A stretch of 64,000 nucleotides of DNA from Pseudoalteromonas xiamenensis. Its GTDB lineage: Bacteria; Pseudomonadota; Gammaproteobacteria; Enterobacterales; Alteromonadaceae. Positions 25,028 through 34,688 of the stretch are shown in pieces. Every line of letters begins with the position of its first letter. Position 1 is the first letter of the stretch. A program made the position numbers and the translations under genes. The stretch covers positions 744,001 through 808,000 of the forward strand of contig NZ_CP099918.1 of assembly GCF_030994125.1 (NCBI RefSeq), in the 5' to 3' direction. The notes under the pieces are model-generated. The model saw only the letters and a list, made by a program, of their open reading frames with translations, did no database searches and was not told the origin of the DNA.

Positions 25028-26566
25028 TTAGTGATAGAGTAAATGAAGGTATTGTTCAGCGATGTAATGCCACTCGAATCGCTGTGATTGAGCTGAGCCT
25101 TTAATATGTTGATAACGCTCATTGTTCTGCGCGGCATCACTTACTGCTTCCTTGAAAACCTCAATTAGGTTATGCACTTGCTCCTCAATATTATAGCCAG
25201 AGAAAGTGTAACCTGTTGCACCGTGCTTTACGGTGTCTGCCAGTCCACCGACTTGATGCACTACACAAGGCTGTCCTGCTCGCATCGCTAACATTTGGCT
25301 TATTCCACAAGGTTCAAATGATGAAGGCATTAGGAAAATATCACCCAAATGGTACAGCATGTCCCCTATACTCTGCCCATAGCCATTTAAAAACAAGACG
25401 TTCTTATGTCGTGCCATAACTTGAGTAAACAAGTACTCTAAATGTCCATCGCCGGATCCTAAAATAACCATTCTACCATCACATTGGCTGACGACTTCTG
25501 CGAGCGCATCTAACGTGATACCTGAGTTAAATGGCTGCCTTAATAAAAACGCTTTTTGGTCAGTTAATCGCCCAACACTGGTAATTAACGGACCAGAGAA
25601 GTCCTCTTTAAGCCACTGCGAAATACGTTGATGAGCAATATAATAGGTTGACTTTAATTCACCAAATTTCGCCATCCAACGGAATAACTGTTCCTCGGAT
25701 TGCCCGAGAAAATCAGCTAAAGTCTCTGTACCTAGACTACCAGTAGAATAGTCACATCCGTTAATTATTCCCGCTAATTTGCCGACGTGACTTGCTTCTT
25801 GCATATCAACTTCGAGTCGCTCACCGCCGAAAAATCCGTGCTCAGGTACACTTGGGTTCATAACTTCTTTTGCGTAGGTTGGCGAAACGACGTGTACTTT
25901 GTCACACAATTGAATGCCCGCACGCATAGGGTTATAACAATGTGGCGCACTGTGGTCGCAGATAGCTCGACCATCGTAACTTAACGTTGGAAACCACGCT
26001 TCTAAACTTGAGTCATCACCTTTGAACGGTCGTATTCCCTGAAGTGCCAAGTTATGTACAGTATAAACAAGCCGTTTACTCGCCAAATGGTCAAATCGAC
26101 GACTAAAGCGTGCCAATGTTGCGACTGTCGCAGCATGCCAATCGTGTAAATGCACCACATCTGCATCTGGGATTAATTTGTGCTCTAGTACCTCACAAAC
26201 GGCAGCACTGAAAAAGGCAAATTTGGTCGCATCCGTTGCAAACGGGCGAAATCCTTCATCGTTACAATAAATATCGCCGCCGTGCTGGCTAAATAATGAA
26301 TGACCCACAACGTACTGCGAGACATTACAACCTACCAACGACACTTTCCAAAGTGTTGCTGTTTCCAAATGCTGACGAAAAGGGACTGCAATATCAGCGA
26401 CAAACTGACGAGTTAACGACGTTTGTCCATAGTCTGGGACGATGACGCTGATCTGATGTTCAAAACCAGCAAGCGCTTTAGGGATGTCTCTTACAACATC
26501 CGCAACGCCTCCGACTTTGCAATTTGGCAACGCATCATTTTCCGCTGCCACCATAACTATATGCAT
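25028..26566 (-). CDS. glgA: glycogen (starch) synthase, ADP-glucose type
   Basis: GT5 glycosyltransferase that elongates alpha-1,4-glucan from ADP-glucose. 512 residues, normal. The N-terminal KVGGVADV motif replaces the usual KTGGLADV but keeps the ADP-glucose-binding Lys; the C-terminal half has SVGRLTDQKAFLL, GSGDGHLE and the SSFEPCGISQMLAMRAG motif with the catalytic Glu. Last gene of the glycogen operon, 11 bases after glgC, followed by a strong terminator. Confidence 0.94.
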   Translation of the reverse strand: MHIVMVAAENDALPNCKVGGVADVVRDIPKALAGFEHQISVIVPDYGQTSLTRQFVADIAVPFRQHLETATLWKVSLVGCNVSQYVVGHSLFSQHGGDIYCNDEGFRPFATDATKFAFFSAAVCEVLEHKLIPDADVVHLHDWHAATVATLARFSRRFDHLASKRLVYTVHNLALQGIRPFKGDDSSLEAWFPTLSYDGRAICDHSAPHCYNPMRAGIQLCDKVHVVSPTYAKEVMNPSVPEHGFFGGERLEVDMQEASHVGKLAGIINGCDYSTGSLGTETLADFLGQSEEQLFRWMAKFGELKSTYYIAHQRISQWLKEDFSGPLITSVGRLTDQKAFLLRQPFNSGITLDALAEVVSQCDGRMVILGSGDGHLEYLFTQVMARHKNVLFLNGYGQSIGDMLYHLGDIFLMPSSFEPCGISQMLAMRAGQPCVVHQVGGLADTVKHGATGYTFSGYNIEEQVHNLIEVFKEAVSDAAQNNERYQHIKGSAQSQRFEWHYIAEQYLHLLYH

Positions 26567-26577
26567 ATTTTGCCTTA

Positions 26578-27873
26578 CTACGCACTTTTTAATGCCTTGT
26601 TATCTTTCGATTTTTGTTTAAGGGCTGTCATCATATCTCGAGTGACTAGTACAATACCCTTTTTACTCACTCTGAAACCATTGTGCAAATCTTCTTGCTC
26701 ATCATAGCCAATTCGCATGCCTTCGGGAATGTGGCAACTTCTATCGATAATGGCATTTCTAATTTTACAATGGCGACCGATCACCACACCTGGTAAAACG
26801 ACTGATTTTTCGATTTCACAGTAAGAGTGGACATGAACATTTGAAAACAGTAACGATTTACGCACCACCGAACCAGAAATAATACAACCACCTGATACCG
26901 TTGAGTCCACTGCCATCCCACGTCTATCATCGTCGTCGAAGATAAACTTAGCTGGAGGAAGCTGTTCTTGGTATGTCCAAATAGGCCACGTTGGATCGTA
27001 CAAATCGAGTTGCGGTTCAGGCATCACGAGCTCCATGTTGGCTTCCCAAAATGAATCTAATGTTCCTACGTCACGCCAATAAGGTTGCCCCTCATGTCGA
27101 GGATCTCGGAAAGGGAAAGCGTAAACGTGATGTTCTTCTATGATAGCAGGAATAATATCGTGTCCGAAATCACGACCTGAACCTTCTTTTTGGGCGTCTT
27201 TACGAAGCTGCTCAAACAAAAACTCCGTGTTAAACACATAATTCCCCATTGACGCTAAACAAACACCTGGTTTACCCGGGATAGCGGTTGGCTCTTTTGG
27301 TTTCTCATCAAATCGACGCACGCGTTTATCTTCGTCAACAGTCATTACGCCAAATGTGCCAGCAGCTTCTTCGCACGGTACTTCAATACAACACACGGTC
27401 ATATCGGCACCAGTCTCTACGTGTTTTGCTAATAACGCACCGTAATCCATTCGATAGACGTGATCGCCAGACAAAATCATGACAAATTTAGGTAATTCGT
27501 GACGAATGATATCCATATTTTGGAATACCGCATCAGCCGTACCACAGTACCACTCGTCACCATAGCGTTGTGATGCTGGCAAAATCTCGACAGATTCGCC
27601 AAGTTCCTTCTTAAAATGGCCCCACGCTCTATTGACGTGACGGATTAAACTATGGGATTTGTACTGTGTCGCAATACCGACACGACGGATCCCAGAATTA
27701 ATACAATTAGACAGTGGAAAATCGATAATACGATGTTTACCACCGAAATAGACAGCTGGTTTCGCACGCCAATCCGTTAACTCATGGAGTCTAGAACCTC
27801 GGCCTCCAGCCAAAATAAGCGCATAAGTTTCCCTCGTTAAATTACTGATATATCGGTTTGCATAATTAGGCAT
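26578..27873 (-). CDS. glgC: glucose-1-phosphate adenylyltransferase (ADP-glucose pyrophosphorylase)
   Basis: Makes ADP-glucose from ATP and glucose-1-phosphate, the committed and allosterically controlled step of glycogen synthesis. 431 residues, as in E. coli. Motifs: [16 protein letters not shown] at 17-32, [45 protein letters not shown] and a C-terminal left-handed beta-helix region. Lies between glgP (33 bases) and glgA (11 bases) in one operon. Confidence 0.95.
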   Translation of the reverse strand: MPNYANRYISNLTRETYALILAGGRGSRLHELTDWRAKPAVYFGGKHRIIDFPLSNCINSGIRRVGIATQYKSHSLIRHVNRAWGHFKKELGESVEILPASQRYGDEWYCGTADAVFQNMDIIRHELPKFVMILSGDHVYRMDYGALLAKHVETGADMTVCCIEVPCEEAAGTFGVMTVDEDKRVRRFDEKPKEPTAIPGKPGVCLASMGNYVFNTEFLFEQLRKDAQKEGSGRDFGHDIIPAIIEEHHVYAFPFRDPRHEGQPYWRDVGTLDSFWEANMELVMPEPQLDLYDPTWPIWTYQEQLPPAKFIFDDDDRRGMAVDSTVSGGCIISGSVVRKSLLFSNVHVHSYCEIEKSVVLPGVVIGRHCKIRNAIIDRSCHIPEGMRIGYDEQEDLHNGFRVSKKGIVLVTRDMMTALKQKSKDNKALKSA

Positions 27874-27906
27874 ATATTTTCTCCATTATCCTGCTTTGCG
27901 CTTTCA

Positions 27907-30414
27907 CTACATGGGTGACAACCGCCAAATCTCATCACTGTATTGTTGTATTGTTCTATCACTTGAAAACTCGCCACTCGCAGCCGTATTTAAAATGCTC
28001 ATTCGAGTCCAAACGTTTTTATCTAAATAAGTAAGTGCCGCTTGCTGTTGTTGTTCAACATAAGAGGCAAAATCATACGCAACTATCCAAGGATCGTTCG
28101 GGCTTCGTATTGCATTAATAATGTCGTCAAAAAGACCCTGTTCGAACAAGTTGAAGTGGCCGCTTTCAAGCAATGCCATGACTCGACTAAGGTTGCCATC
28201 TTGTGCAATTAGTTGATTTGGGTTGTAGGCGGCTCGAATTGCTGTAACTTGCTCTGATTGAGCTCCAAACAAAAAGAAGTTTTCAGAACCAACGGCATCT
28301 CGAATTTCGATATTCGCGCCATCTAGCGTTCCAATCGTAATTGCACCATTCATCATAAACTTCATGTTGCCCGTGCCAGACGCTTCTTTTCCTGCTGTTG
28401 AAATTTGTTCAGAAAGATCCGTGGCAGGACATATGAGTTCCATTGCGGACACGTTGTAATTCGGAAGAAACGCGACACGAAGCAGTCCGTTTGTTCGTTC
28501 GTCGCTATTCACAACATCTGCGACACTATTGATTAGTTTTATTATTTTCTTCGCCATGTAATAGCCAGGTGCGGCTTTGCCACCCAATAACACACAACGA
28601 GGAACGAAATCTTTGATGTCTCCACGCACAATTCTGTCGTATAAGTGGATAACGTGTAGAATATTCAATAGTTGACGTTTATACTCGTGGATGCGTTTAA
28701 CCTGCACGTCAAACATCATGGTTTCATCAAACTCCACCCCCGTTTTCGCTCGCACAAAACCAGCTAGTCTCGCTTTGTTATCTTGCTTAACGCTGCGCCA
28801 TTTTTCTTGAAATACCTCATCATCAAAATAACGGCGTAGTTGACTAATTTGATCAAAATGTCTGACCCAATTAGGACCAATATACTCAGAGATCAATTCA
28901 CTCAGAGCAGGATTACACTGCGCAAGCCAACGTCTAGGTGTAACGCCGTTCGTTTTGTTATTAAACTTTTCAGGCCATAGCGCGTAGAAGTCTTTAAACA
29001 AACCACGTTCGAGCAAGTCGGTGTGGAGCGCCGCAACACCATTCACAGAAAACGAACCTACAATGGCTAGATAAGCCATACGAATGTGTTGCACTGGCCC
29101 TTCTTCGATAATTGAAAGCGTACGCTGCATATCGACGTCACCAGGCCATTGTCGCGCCACCAAACTTAAAAACCGTGCGTTAATTTCGTATATTATTTCG
29201 AGTAGTCGTGGCAAAAGTTTTTCAAACAGTGGTACTGACCACCGTTCTAGCGCTTCCGGTAACAATGTATGATTTGTATAGGCCATCGTCTTTGTTGTGA
29301 TGGCCCAAGCTTCGTCCCATTCGAGTTCATATTCGTCAATCAGAAGTCGCATTAATTCTGCGACGGCAATGCTCGGATGCGTGTCATTTAATTGGAAAAC
29401 GTGATGTTCAGCGAAGTCTTTAAAATTATGCCCGTTTTGGTTTACCCACGTTAATAATATATCTTGCAGACTGGCGCTTGATAGAAAGTATTGTTGGCGC
29501 AGTCTCAGTTCTTTACCGTTTTCGCTACTATCATTCGGATATAGAACCATTGTAATTTGCTCTGCAAGATTTTTCTTGGCAACGGCTTCGGAATAACTCC
29601 CTGCGTTAAACTCTGAAAGGTCAAACTCATCGGTCGCTTCTGATTTCCAAAGTCGTAACGTATTGACGACCTCGTTACGGTACCCTGGGATCGGCACATC
29701 ATATGGTACAGCTAGGACATCTTGAGTGTTTGTCCAAACTCGATGTTCGCGTCCATCTTTATCTTTATGCGTTTCAACGTATCCGAAAAACTTTACCCGC
29801 ACAGCTTGTTCCGGTGCACTGAGCTCCCACGGATGGCCCTCTCGCAACCAATTATCTGGTTGCTCAACTTGATTTCCGTGGTCAATGATTTGATTGAACA
29901 TACCGTATTCATAGCGAATACCATAGCCAAGTACCGGCAAGCCAAGTGTCGCACAACTATCTAAAAAACACGCAGCTAGACGCCCTAAGCCTCCGTTGCC
30001 CAAGCCAGCATCATGTTCGGCTTCTTGCACTTGCTCAAGCGAAGTGCAGTATTGTTGCAACGCATTTCGAGAGGAATCCGTTAGATCAAGATTAAGGAGT
30101 GCATTTCCTAGAGCTCGTCCCATCAAGAACTCAAGCGAAAGATACGCCGCTTTTCGCGTTTTTTTACTCCTTAAATGCTGCCTAGTCGCGCGGCATCGAG
30201 CAACAAGCCTATCTCGAATCGTTAATGCTAACGCGTTGTATAAATACAGGTGCGATTCACCAACTTTATCTCGACCTAATGTGTAATAGAAATGGCGTGT
30301 TAAATCATCAACTAAGGTGTTTTCGTCTATTTTAGGTGCATCGAGCCAATGTTTTACGATACAAACGTCTTGATTAACTTGAGGGGTTGTTGGGGCATTC
30401 GACTTTTTGCTCAT
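27907..30414 (-). CDS. glgP: glycogen/alpha-glucan phosphorylase
   Basis: Releases glucose-1-phosphate from the non-reducing ends of glycogen. 835 residues, normal. Motifs: SLEFLMGRAL, the GLGNGGLGRLAACFLDS stretch, DTHPSIAVAELMR, and the pyridoxal-phosphate site EASGTGNMKFMMNGA with the cofactor Lys. Its start overlaps the glgX stop (ATGA), so the debranching and phosphorolysis steps are translated together. Confidence 0.95.
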   Translation of the reverse strand: MSKKSNAPTTPQVNQDVCIVKHWLDAPKIDENTLVDDLTRHFYYTLGRDKVGESHLYLYNALALTIRDRLVARCRATRQHLRSKKTRKAAYLSLEFLMGRALGNALLNLDLTDSSRNALQQYCTSLEQVQEAEHDAGLGNGGLGRLAACFLDSCATLGLPVLGYGIRYEYGMFNQIIDHGNQVEQPDNWLREGHPWELSAPEQAVRVKFFGYVETHKDKDGREHRVWTNTQDVLAVPYDVPIPGYRNEVVNTLRLWKSEATDEFDLSEFNAGSYSEAVAKKNLAEQITMVLYPNDSSENGKELRLRQQYFLSSASLQDILLTWVNQNGHNFKDFAEHHVFQLNDTHPSIAVAELMRLLIDEYELEWDEAWAITTKTMAYTNHTLLPEALERWSVPLFEKLLPRLLEIIYEINARFLSLVARQWPGDVDMQRTLSIIEEGPVQHIRMAYLAIVGSFSVNGVAALHTDLLERGLFKDFYALWPEKFNNKTNGVTPRRWLAQCNPALSELISEYIGPNWVRHFDQISQLRRYFDDEVFQEKWRSVKQDNKARLAGFVRAKTGVEFDETMMFDVQVKRIHEYKRQLLNILHVIHLYDRIVRGDIKDFVPRCVLLGGKAAPGYYMAKKIIKLINSVADVVNSDERTNGLLRVAFLPNYNVSAMELICPATDLSEQISTAGKEASGTGNMKFMMNGAITIGTLDGANIEIRDAVGSENFFLFGAQSEQVTAIRAAYNPNQLIAQDGNLSRVMALLESGHFNLFEQGLFDDIINAIRSPNDPWIVAYDFASYVEQQQQAALTYLDKNVWTRMSILNTAASGEFSSDRTIQQYSDEIWRLSPM

Positions 30415-32456
30415 TTCAGTTCCTCATTCTTTGCCGTGAAGAGCCAACTACTCTTCGCTTCGATTTGTAAATTCGCTTGTGTTGGTACTGTGATATTTGA
30501 ATTGCTGGTTGAGATGGCAAATTGCCATGTTGCATCGACAGGACAGGAAGGAAGCGTAAGATTCAGCAAACTGTCCCCTGCGTTCAAAACAATCAACACC
30601 GCTTGATTAAGTTTTTTATCTAGAAGCGCACATATCAACCACTTACGATTGGATTCATGCCAGTTTTCTTGATTCATCAGTTCTCCACTTTCTGTATACC
30701 AATTAACGCCAAAACGGGGATGGTTTGGATGAACAAAAAATGGATTAGAAAAGAGTGAAAACTGCCTGCGGATCTTGAGCACATCGTGAATGAAGAAGCT
30801 CAGTGCATGGCCCTTTTGAGCCGTTTTCCAAGCTAGCCAACTAGAAATATTGTCCTGACAATAGGCGTTATTGTTACCGCCTTGCGAATGCCCAAATTCG
30901 CTCCCAGCGCTTATCATGGGTACGCCTTTTGAAATTAAGAGTGTCAACAACGCATTTTTTTGCATTTTTAGACGAAGCGCATTGATGCTAGGATCACTTG
31001 AAAAACCTTCGACGCCGCAATTGAAGGAGAAGTTTTCACTGTGCCCATCCCGGTTCTGCTCTCCATTGGCTTCGTTGTGCTTTTGTTCATAACTCACCCA
31101 ATCCGCGAGCGTAAAACCGTCATGGCTTGTGATGAAATTAATACTATTTAACGGACCACGAAGATTGTGTTCAAACACGTCGTTTGAACCATGAATACGT
31201 TTCGCAAGTTCAGGCAAAATACCGTTATCACCTCGCCAAAAACGACGGACGGTATCTCTAAATTTATCGTTCCATTCGCGCCATGGCGCGGTGAACCCGC
31301 CTAGTTGATAACCTCCTGGTCCTACATCCCATGGCTCAGCAATGAGTTTCGATTTTTGTAAAATCGGGTCTTGTGCAATTGCTTGCAAAAACGCGTGATG
31401 TGGATTGAATCCGCCTAAATTACGACCAAGAATGGTTGCTAAGTCAAAGCGAAAGCCATCTACCCCCATTACTTCAACCCAATATCGCAGACTGTCCATG
31501 ACTAAACGTAGCGTAGCTGGATGGTCTATGTTGATGGTATTTCCACATCCAGTATCATTTATGTAGGCGTCTGGCTTTCCTTCAACAGTGCGGTAATAAA
31601 CGGCATTATCAAATCCTTTAAAAGACAGCATAGGTCCATCAATGCCAGCTTCCGCAGTATGGTTAAAAACAACATCCACAATGACCTCAATGTTATTTTG
31701 ATGTAGTTTTCGAACCATTTGCTGAAACTCAGCAATATCTTGACCTACTAAATACGCTTTGTGTGGAATGAAAAAAGAGAGTGTGTTGTAGCCCCAATAG
31801 TTTTGGAGCCCTTTCATAGTCAAAAATTGTTCGCTAATAAACGCATGGCAAGGAAGCAATTCAATAGCCGTTACACCCAATTGCTTGATGTGATCCATGA
31901 AGGCTTCGTCACACAGAGCGAGATACTTTCCTCTTGTACCTTCTGGAATTGCAAGATTTCGATTCGTTGCACCTTTAACATGGGTTTCATAAATCAGTGT
32001 TTTGGCCCAAGGGTGATTAGGTCGTTCACCCTCGTATTTACTTAGCCAACGTACCTTACTTTTAGGCATATCAATGGCGTTGTCAGAGGTGTTAAGTGTT
32101 CCAAGAGGCATATGGCAAAAATGACGTTCACTCCACGTAAATTCACCATGAAAGTCCGTCGCATAGGGGTCCAAAAGCAGTTTGTTTACATTAAAAAATA
32201 AGCCTTGTTCGGGTTCATACGGTCCGTCAACACGGAAGCCGTATAATGCTCCTTCGTTAAGGGGACTGACGCGAATACTCCAGAAGCCTCCTTCATGCTT
32301 AACACACGCAATGCGAGCAACTTCGCTATGTCCACTTTGGTCAAACAAGCACAGCAATACACTGGATGCGCGTGGCGCATACACCGCAAAATTCACCCCA
32401 TCTTGCCAAGGTGAAGGTCCGAGTGGCTTAGGTACTCCCCTTACGGACTTGATCAT
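30411..32456 (-). CDS. glgX: glycogen debranching enzyme (isoamylase-type)
   Basis: Hydrolyses alpha-1,6 branches of limit dextrin. 681 residues. N-terminal CBM48 domain (LGPSPWQDGVNFAVYAPRA), then a GH13 barrel with VIVDVVFNHTAE, GFRFDLATILGR (catalytic Asp), KLIAEPWDVGPGGYQLG (catalytic Glu) and FITSHDGFTLADWVSY. It starts four bases after glgB and overlaps glgP by four. Confidence 0.95.
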   Translation of the reverse strand: MIKSVRGVPKPLGPSPWQDGVNFAVYAPRASSVLLCLFDQSGHSEVARIACVKHEGGFWSIRVSPLNEGALYGFRVDGPYEPEQGLFFNVNKLLLDPYATDFHGEFTWSERHFCHMPLGTLNTSDNAIDMPKSKVRWLSKYEGERPNHPWAKTLIYETHVKGATNRNLAIPEGTRGKYLALCDEAFMDHIKQLGVTAIELLPCHAFISEQFLTMKGLQNYWGYNTLSFFIPHKAYLVGQDIAEFQQMVRKLHQNNIEVIVDVVFNHTAEAGIDGPMLSFKGFDNAVYYRTVEGKPDAYINDTGCGNTINIDHPATLRLVMDSLRYWVEVMGVDGFRFDLATILGRNLGGFNPHHAFLQAIAQDPILQKSKLIAEPWDVGPGGYQLGGFTAPWREWNDKFRDTVRRFWRGDNGILPELAKRIHGSNDVFEHNLRGPLNSINFITSHDGFTLADWVSYEQKHNEANGEQNRDGHSENFSFNCGVEGFSSDPSINALRLKMQKNALLTLLISKGVPMISAGSEFGHSQGGNNNAYCQDNISSWLAWKTAQKGHALSFFIHDVLKIRRQFSLFSNPFFVHPNHPRFGVNWYTESGELMNQENWHESNRKWLICALLDKKLNQAVLIVLNAGDSLLNLTLPSCPVDATWQFAISTSNSNITVPTQANLQIEAKSSWLFTAKNEELK

Positions 32457-32460
32457 GATG

Positions 32461-34688
32461 CTACCCTGCCACCTTTCTCAAATAGAGTGTAGTAAGAGGT
32501 CCAATACTCAGCTCAATACTATGTTCAAACCCATGACTGGCAACAGGCTTTGATTCGACCAGCTGCTGAGCATGTGACACTGCAAGAACCCCTGAACCAT
32601 AGAGCTGTTTGTCATCCGTATTCAGTATTGTTTGATACACCCCAGATGAAGGAACACCAATTCTATAAGTGTGATGAACTGTTGGTGTAAAATTGGCGAT
32701 AACCACCACAACTTCGTTTGCCTGCTTTCCGAATCGGATAAAACTGAGCATACTTTGCTCTGCATTATGGCAATCAATCCATTTAAATCCGACTGGCTTT
32801 GTATCGTTTTCATGTAAAGCAGGGATCGTACGATAGTGCTGATTCAGTTTTTTAACGAGTTCGAACACAGCTCTATGGGGTTCAGAATCTAACAGTGGCC
32901 AATTAAGTTGTCCGTTGTGGTTCCATTCTTCTCGTTGAGCAAGTTCTGCCCCCATAAACAAAAGCTTTTTGCCTGGATGCGCAAACATAAACGCTAGGTA
33001 AGCTCTAAGATTTGCGAATTGTTGCCAATCATCGCCGGGCATTTTTGACAACAACGACCCCTTTCCATGTACTACTTCATCGTGGCTTAAGGGCAAAATG
33101 TAATTTTCGCTGTAGGCATAGGCCATTGAAAAGGTGATTTCGTGATGATGATATTTTCTATGAATTGGGTCACGTTTAATGTAAGACAACGAGTCATTCA
33201 TCCAACCCATATTCCACTTATAACCAAACCCGAGACCATTGTAATCGGTCGGAGCCGTCACGCCAGGCCACGCCGTAGATTCCTCCGCTACCATCATGAC
33301 TTGCGGACAGTTAGCATAGCTTCTCGCATTGACTTTTTTAAGCATGCGATTGCACCGAGGTTTTCGCGCCCTCCAAAACAATTTGGGATCCACTCACCCT
33401 CTTTACGCGAATAATCGAGATATAACATCGACGCAACGGCATCAACACGCAGTCCATCTATCTTGAACTCTCTTAGCCAATATTGCGCATTGCCAAGTAA
33501 ATAAGACTGAACCTCAGGCCTGTCGTAGTTATAGATATAGGTGTTCCAATCTGGGTGAAAACCTTGTCTCGCGTCCGCATGCTCGTACAAATGAGTGCCA
33601 TCAAATAGATGCAGACCATTTTCATCTGACGGGAAATGTCCAGGAACCCAATCCACGATTAGACCCAATTCAGCTTCGTGACAACGCTCTACAAAATAGG
33701 CAAAATCCTCAACACTTCCAAAACGGCTCGTTGGCGCAAATAAACCGACTGGCTGGTACCCCCATGAACCATCAAAGGGGTATTCACTAACCGGCATTAA
33801 CTGAATATGTGTAAAACCAAGCTCGTTAACATAGCCGACTAAATCATCAGCAAGTTCACGATAGGTGAGATATCGATTTCCTTCTTCTATTCTTCTCTTC
33901 CAACTGCCTAAGTGCACTTCATAAATTGAAACGGGTGCGTCAACTGCGTTTTGCTTTTTCCGGTTTTCTATCCACTGCGCCGATTTGTCGGAGATAGAGA
34001 CAAGCGGCTGGACGATGGAGGCGGTGCCTGGCGATTGCTCCATTTTGAATGCGTATGGGTCGGCTCGTTCAAATCGATTTAGATCACTTGCCAAAATACT
34101 GTATTTATAGGCCTCGTTAGCACTAATATTTGGTACAAAAAGCTCCCAAATCCCAGCAGCAGGGTGAAATCGCATTGGATGAGCGCAGGCATTCCAGCCA
34201 TTAAAATGACCAATAACCGACACGGCTTTGGCATTGGGCGCCCAGACGCTAAAGCGAACTCCCGATATCGAGTCCAACTCGACAAGATGCGAGCCAAGTA
34301 ACTTATAACTCGTTTCGAGGTTACCTTCATTGAAGAGGTATAAATCGTGATGGTTAAGCGATGTCCCAAAGCGGTAAGGGTCTTCAAGGCTTACTTTTCC
34401 GTCCTCATAGTCTACCTGTAAAGTATACGTCCTAGCGTCAATGGAAGCGTCTACCATCACAAAGAAAAGCGATGACTTTGCCACGCGCTGCGTAACAAAT
34501 TTTTGAGTACCAACACACACCGTAACATCAATAGCGGTTGGTAAGTATGCCCTGATTATATTAGTTTTAGCATCGAGCTTGTGTAATCCCAAAAACGAAA
34601 ATGGGTCTCGAAAACTGGCATGATTAAGCGCGCTCAATTCAGCTTGCCACTCACCACTTTCCTCTTTGTTTAGTCGGATGTTACCCAT
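32461..34688 (-). pseudogene. glgB: 1,4-alpha-glucan branching enzyme with a -1 frameshift at A AAA AAG (possibly recoded)
   Basis: Introduces alpha-1,6 branches in glycogen. Two frames together form one GlgB of about 742 residues: 452 residues from 34688 to 33333 (CBM48 domains, QLMPVSEYPFDGSWGYQP, IVDWVPGHFP, GLRVDAVASMLYLDYSR) and 290 from the -1 frame to 32461 (MMVAEESTAWPGV with the catalytic Glu, LPLSHDEVVHGKGSL). In the first frame translation would stop at 33294, losing the catalytic Glu. The switch point is TTA AAA AAG TCA: after a -1 slip the next codon is GTC and the family sequence LKKVNARSY continues. Six A are present; seven would be in frame. So it is a lost base, a base-calling error, or programmed frameshifting. 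Overlaps malQ by 8 bases. Confidence 0.88.
33333..33339 (-). other. A AAA AAG slippery heptamer at the glgB frame junction
   Basis: The heptamer reads in the zero frame as A AAA AAG, the same sequence used for -1 frameshifting in E. coli dnaX. It is exactly where the frame must change to keep the branching-enzyme sequence. I see no well-placed upstream Shine-Dalgarno-like stimulator (GGAGGG lies about 35 bases upstream, too far) and no obvious strong downstream hairpin, so programmed slipping is only possible. Confidence 0.6.
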
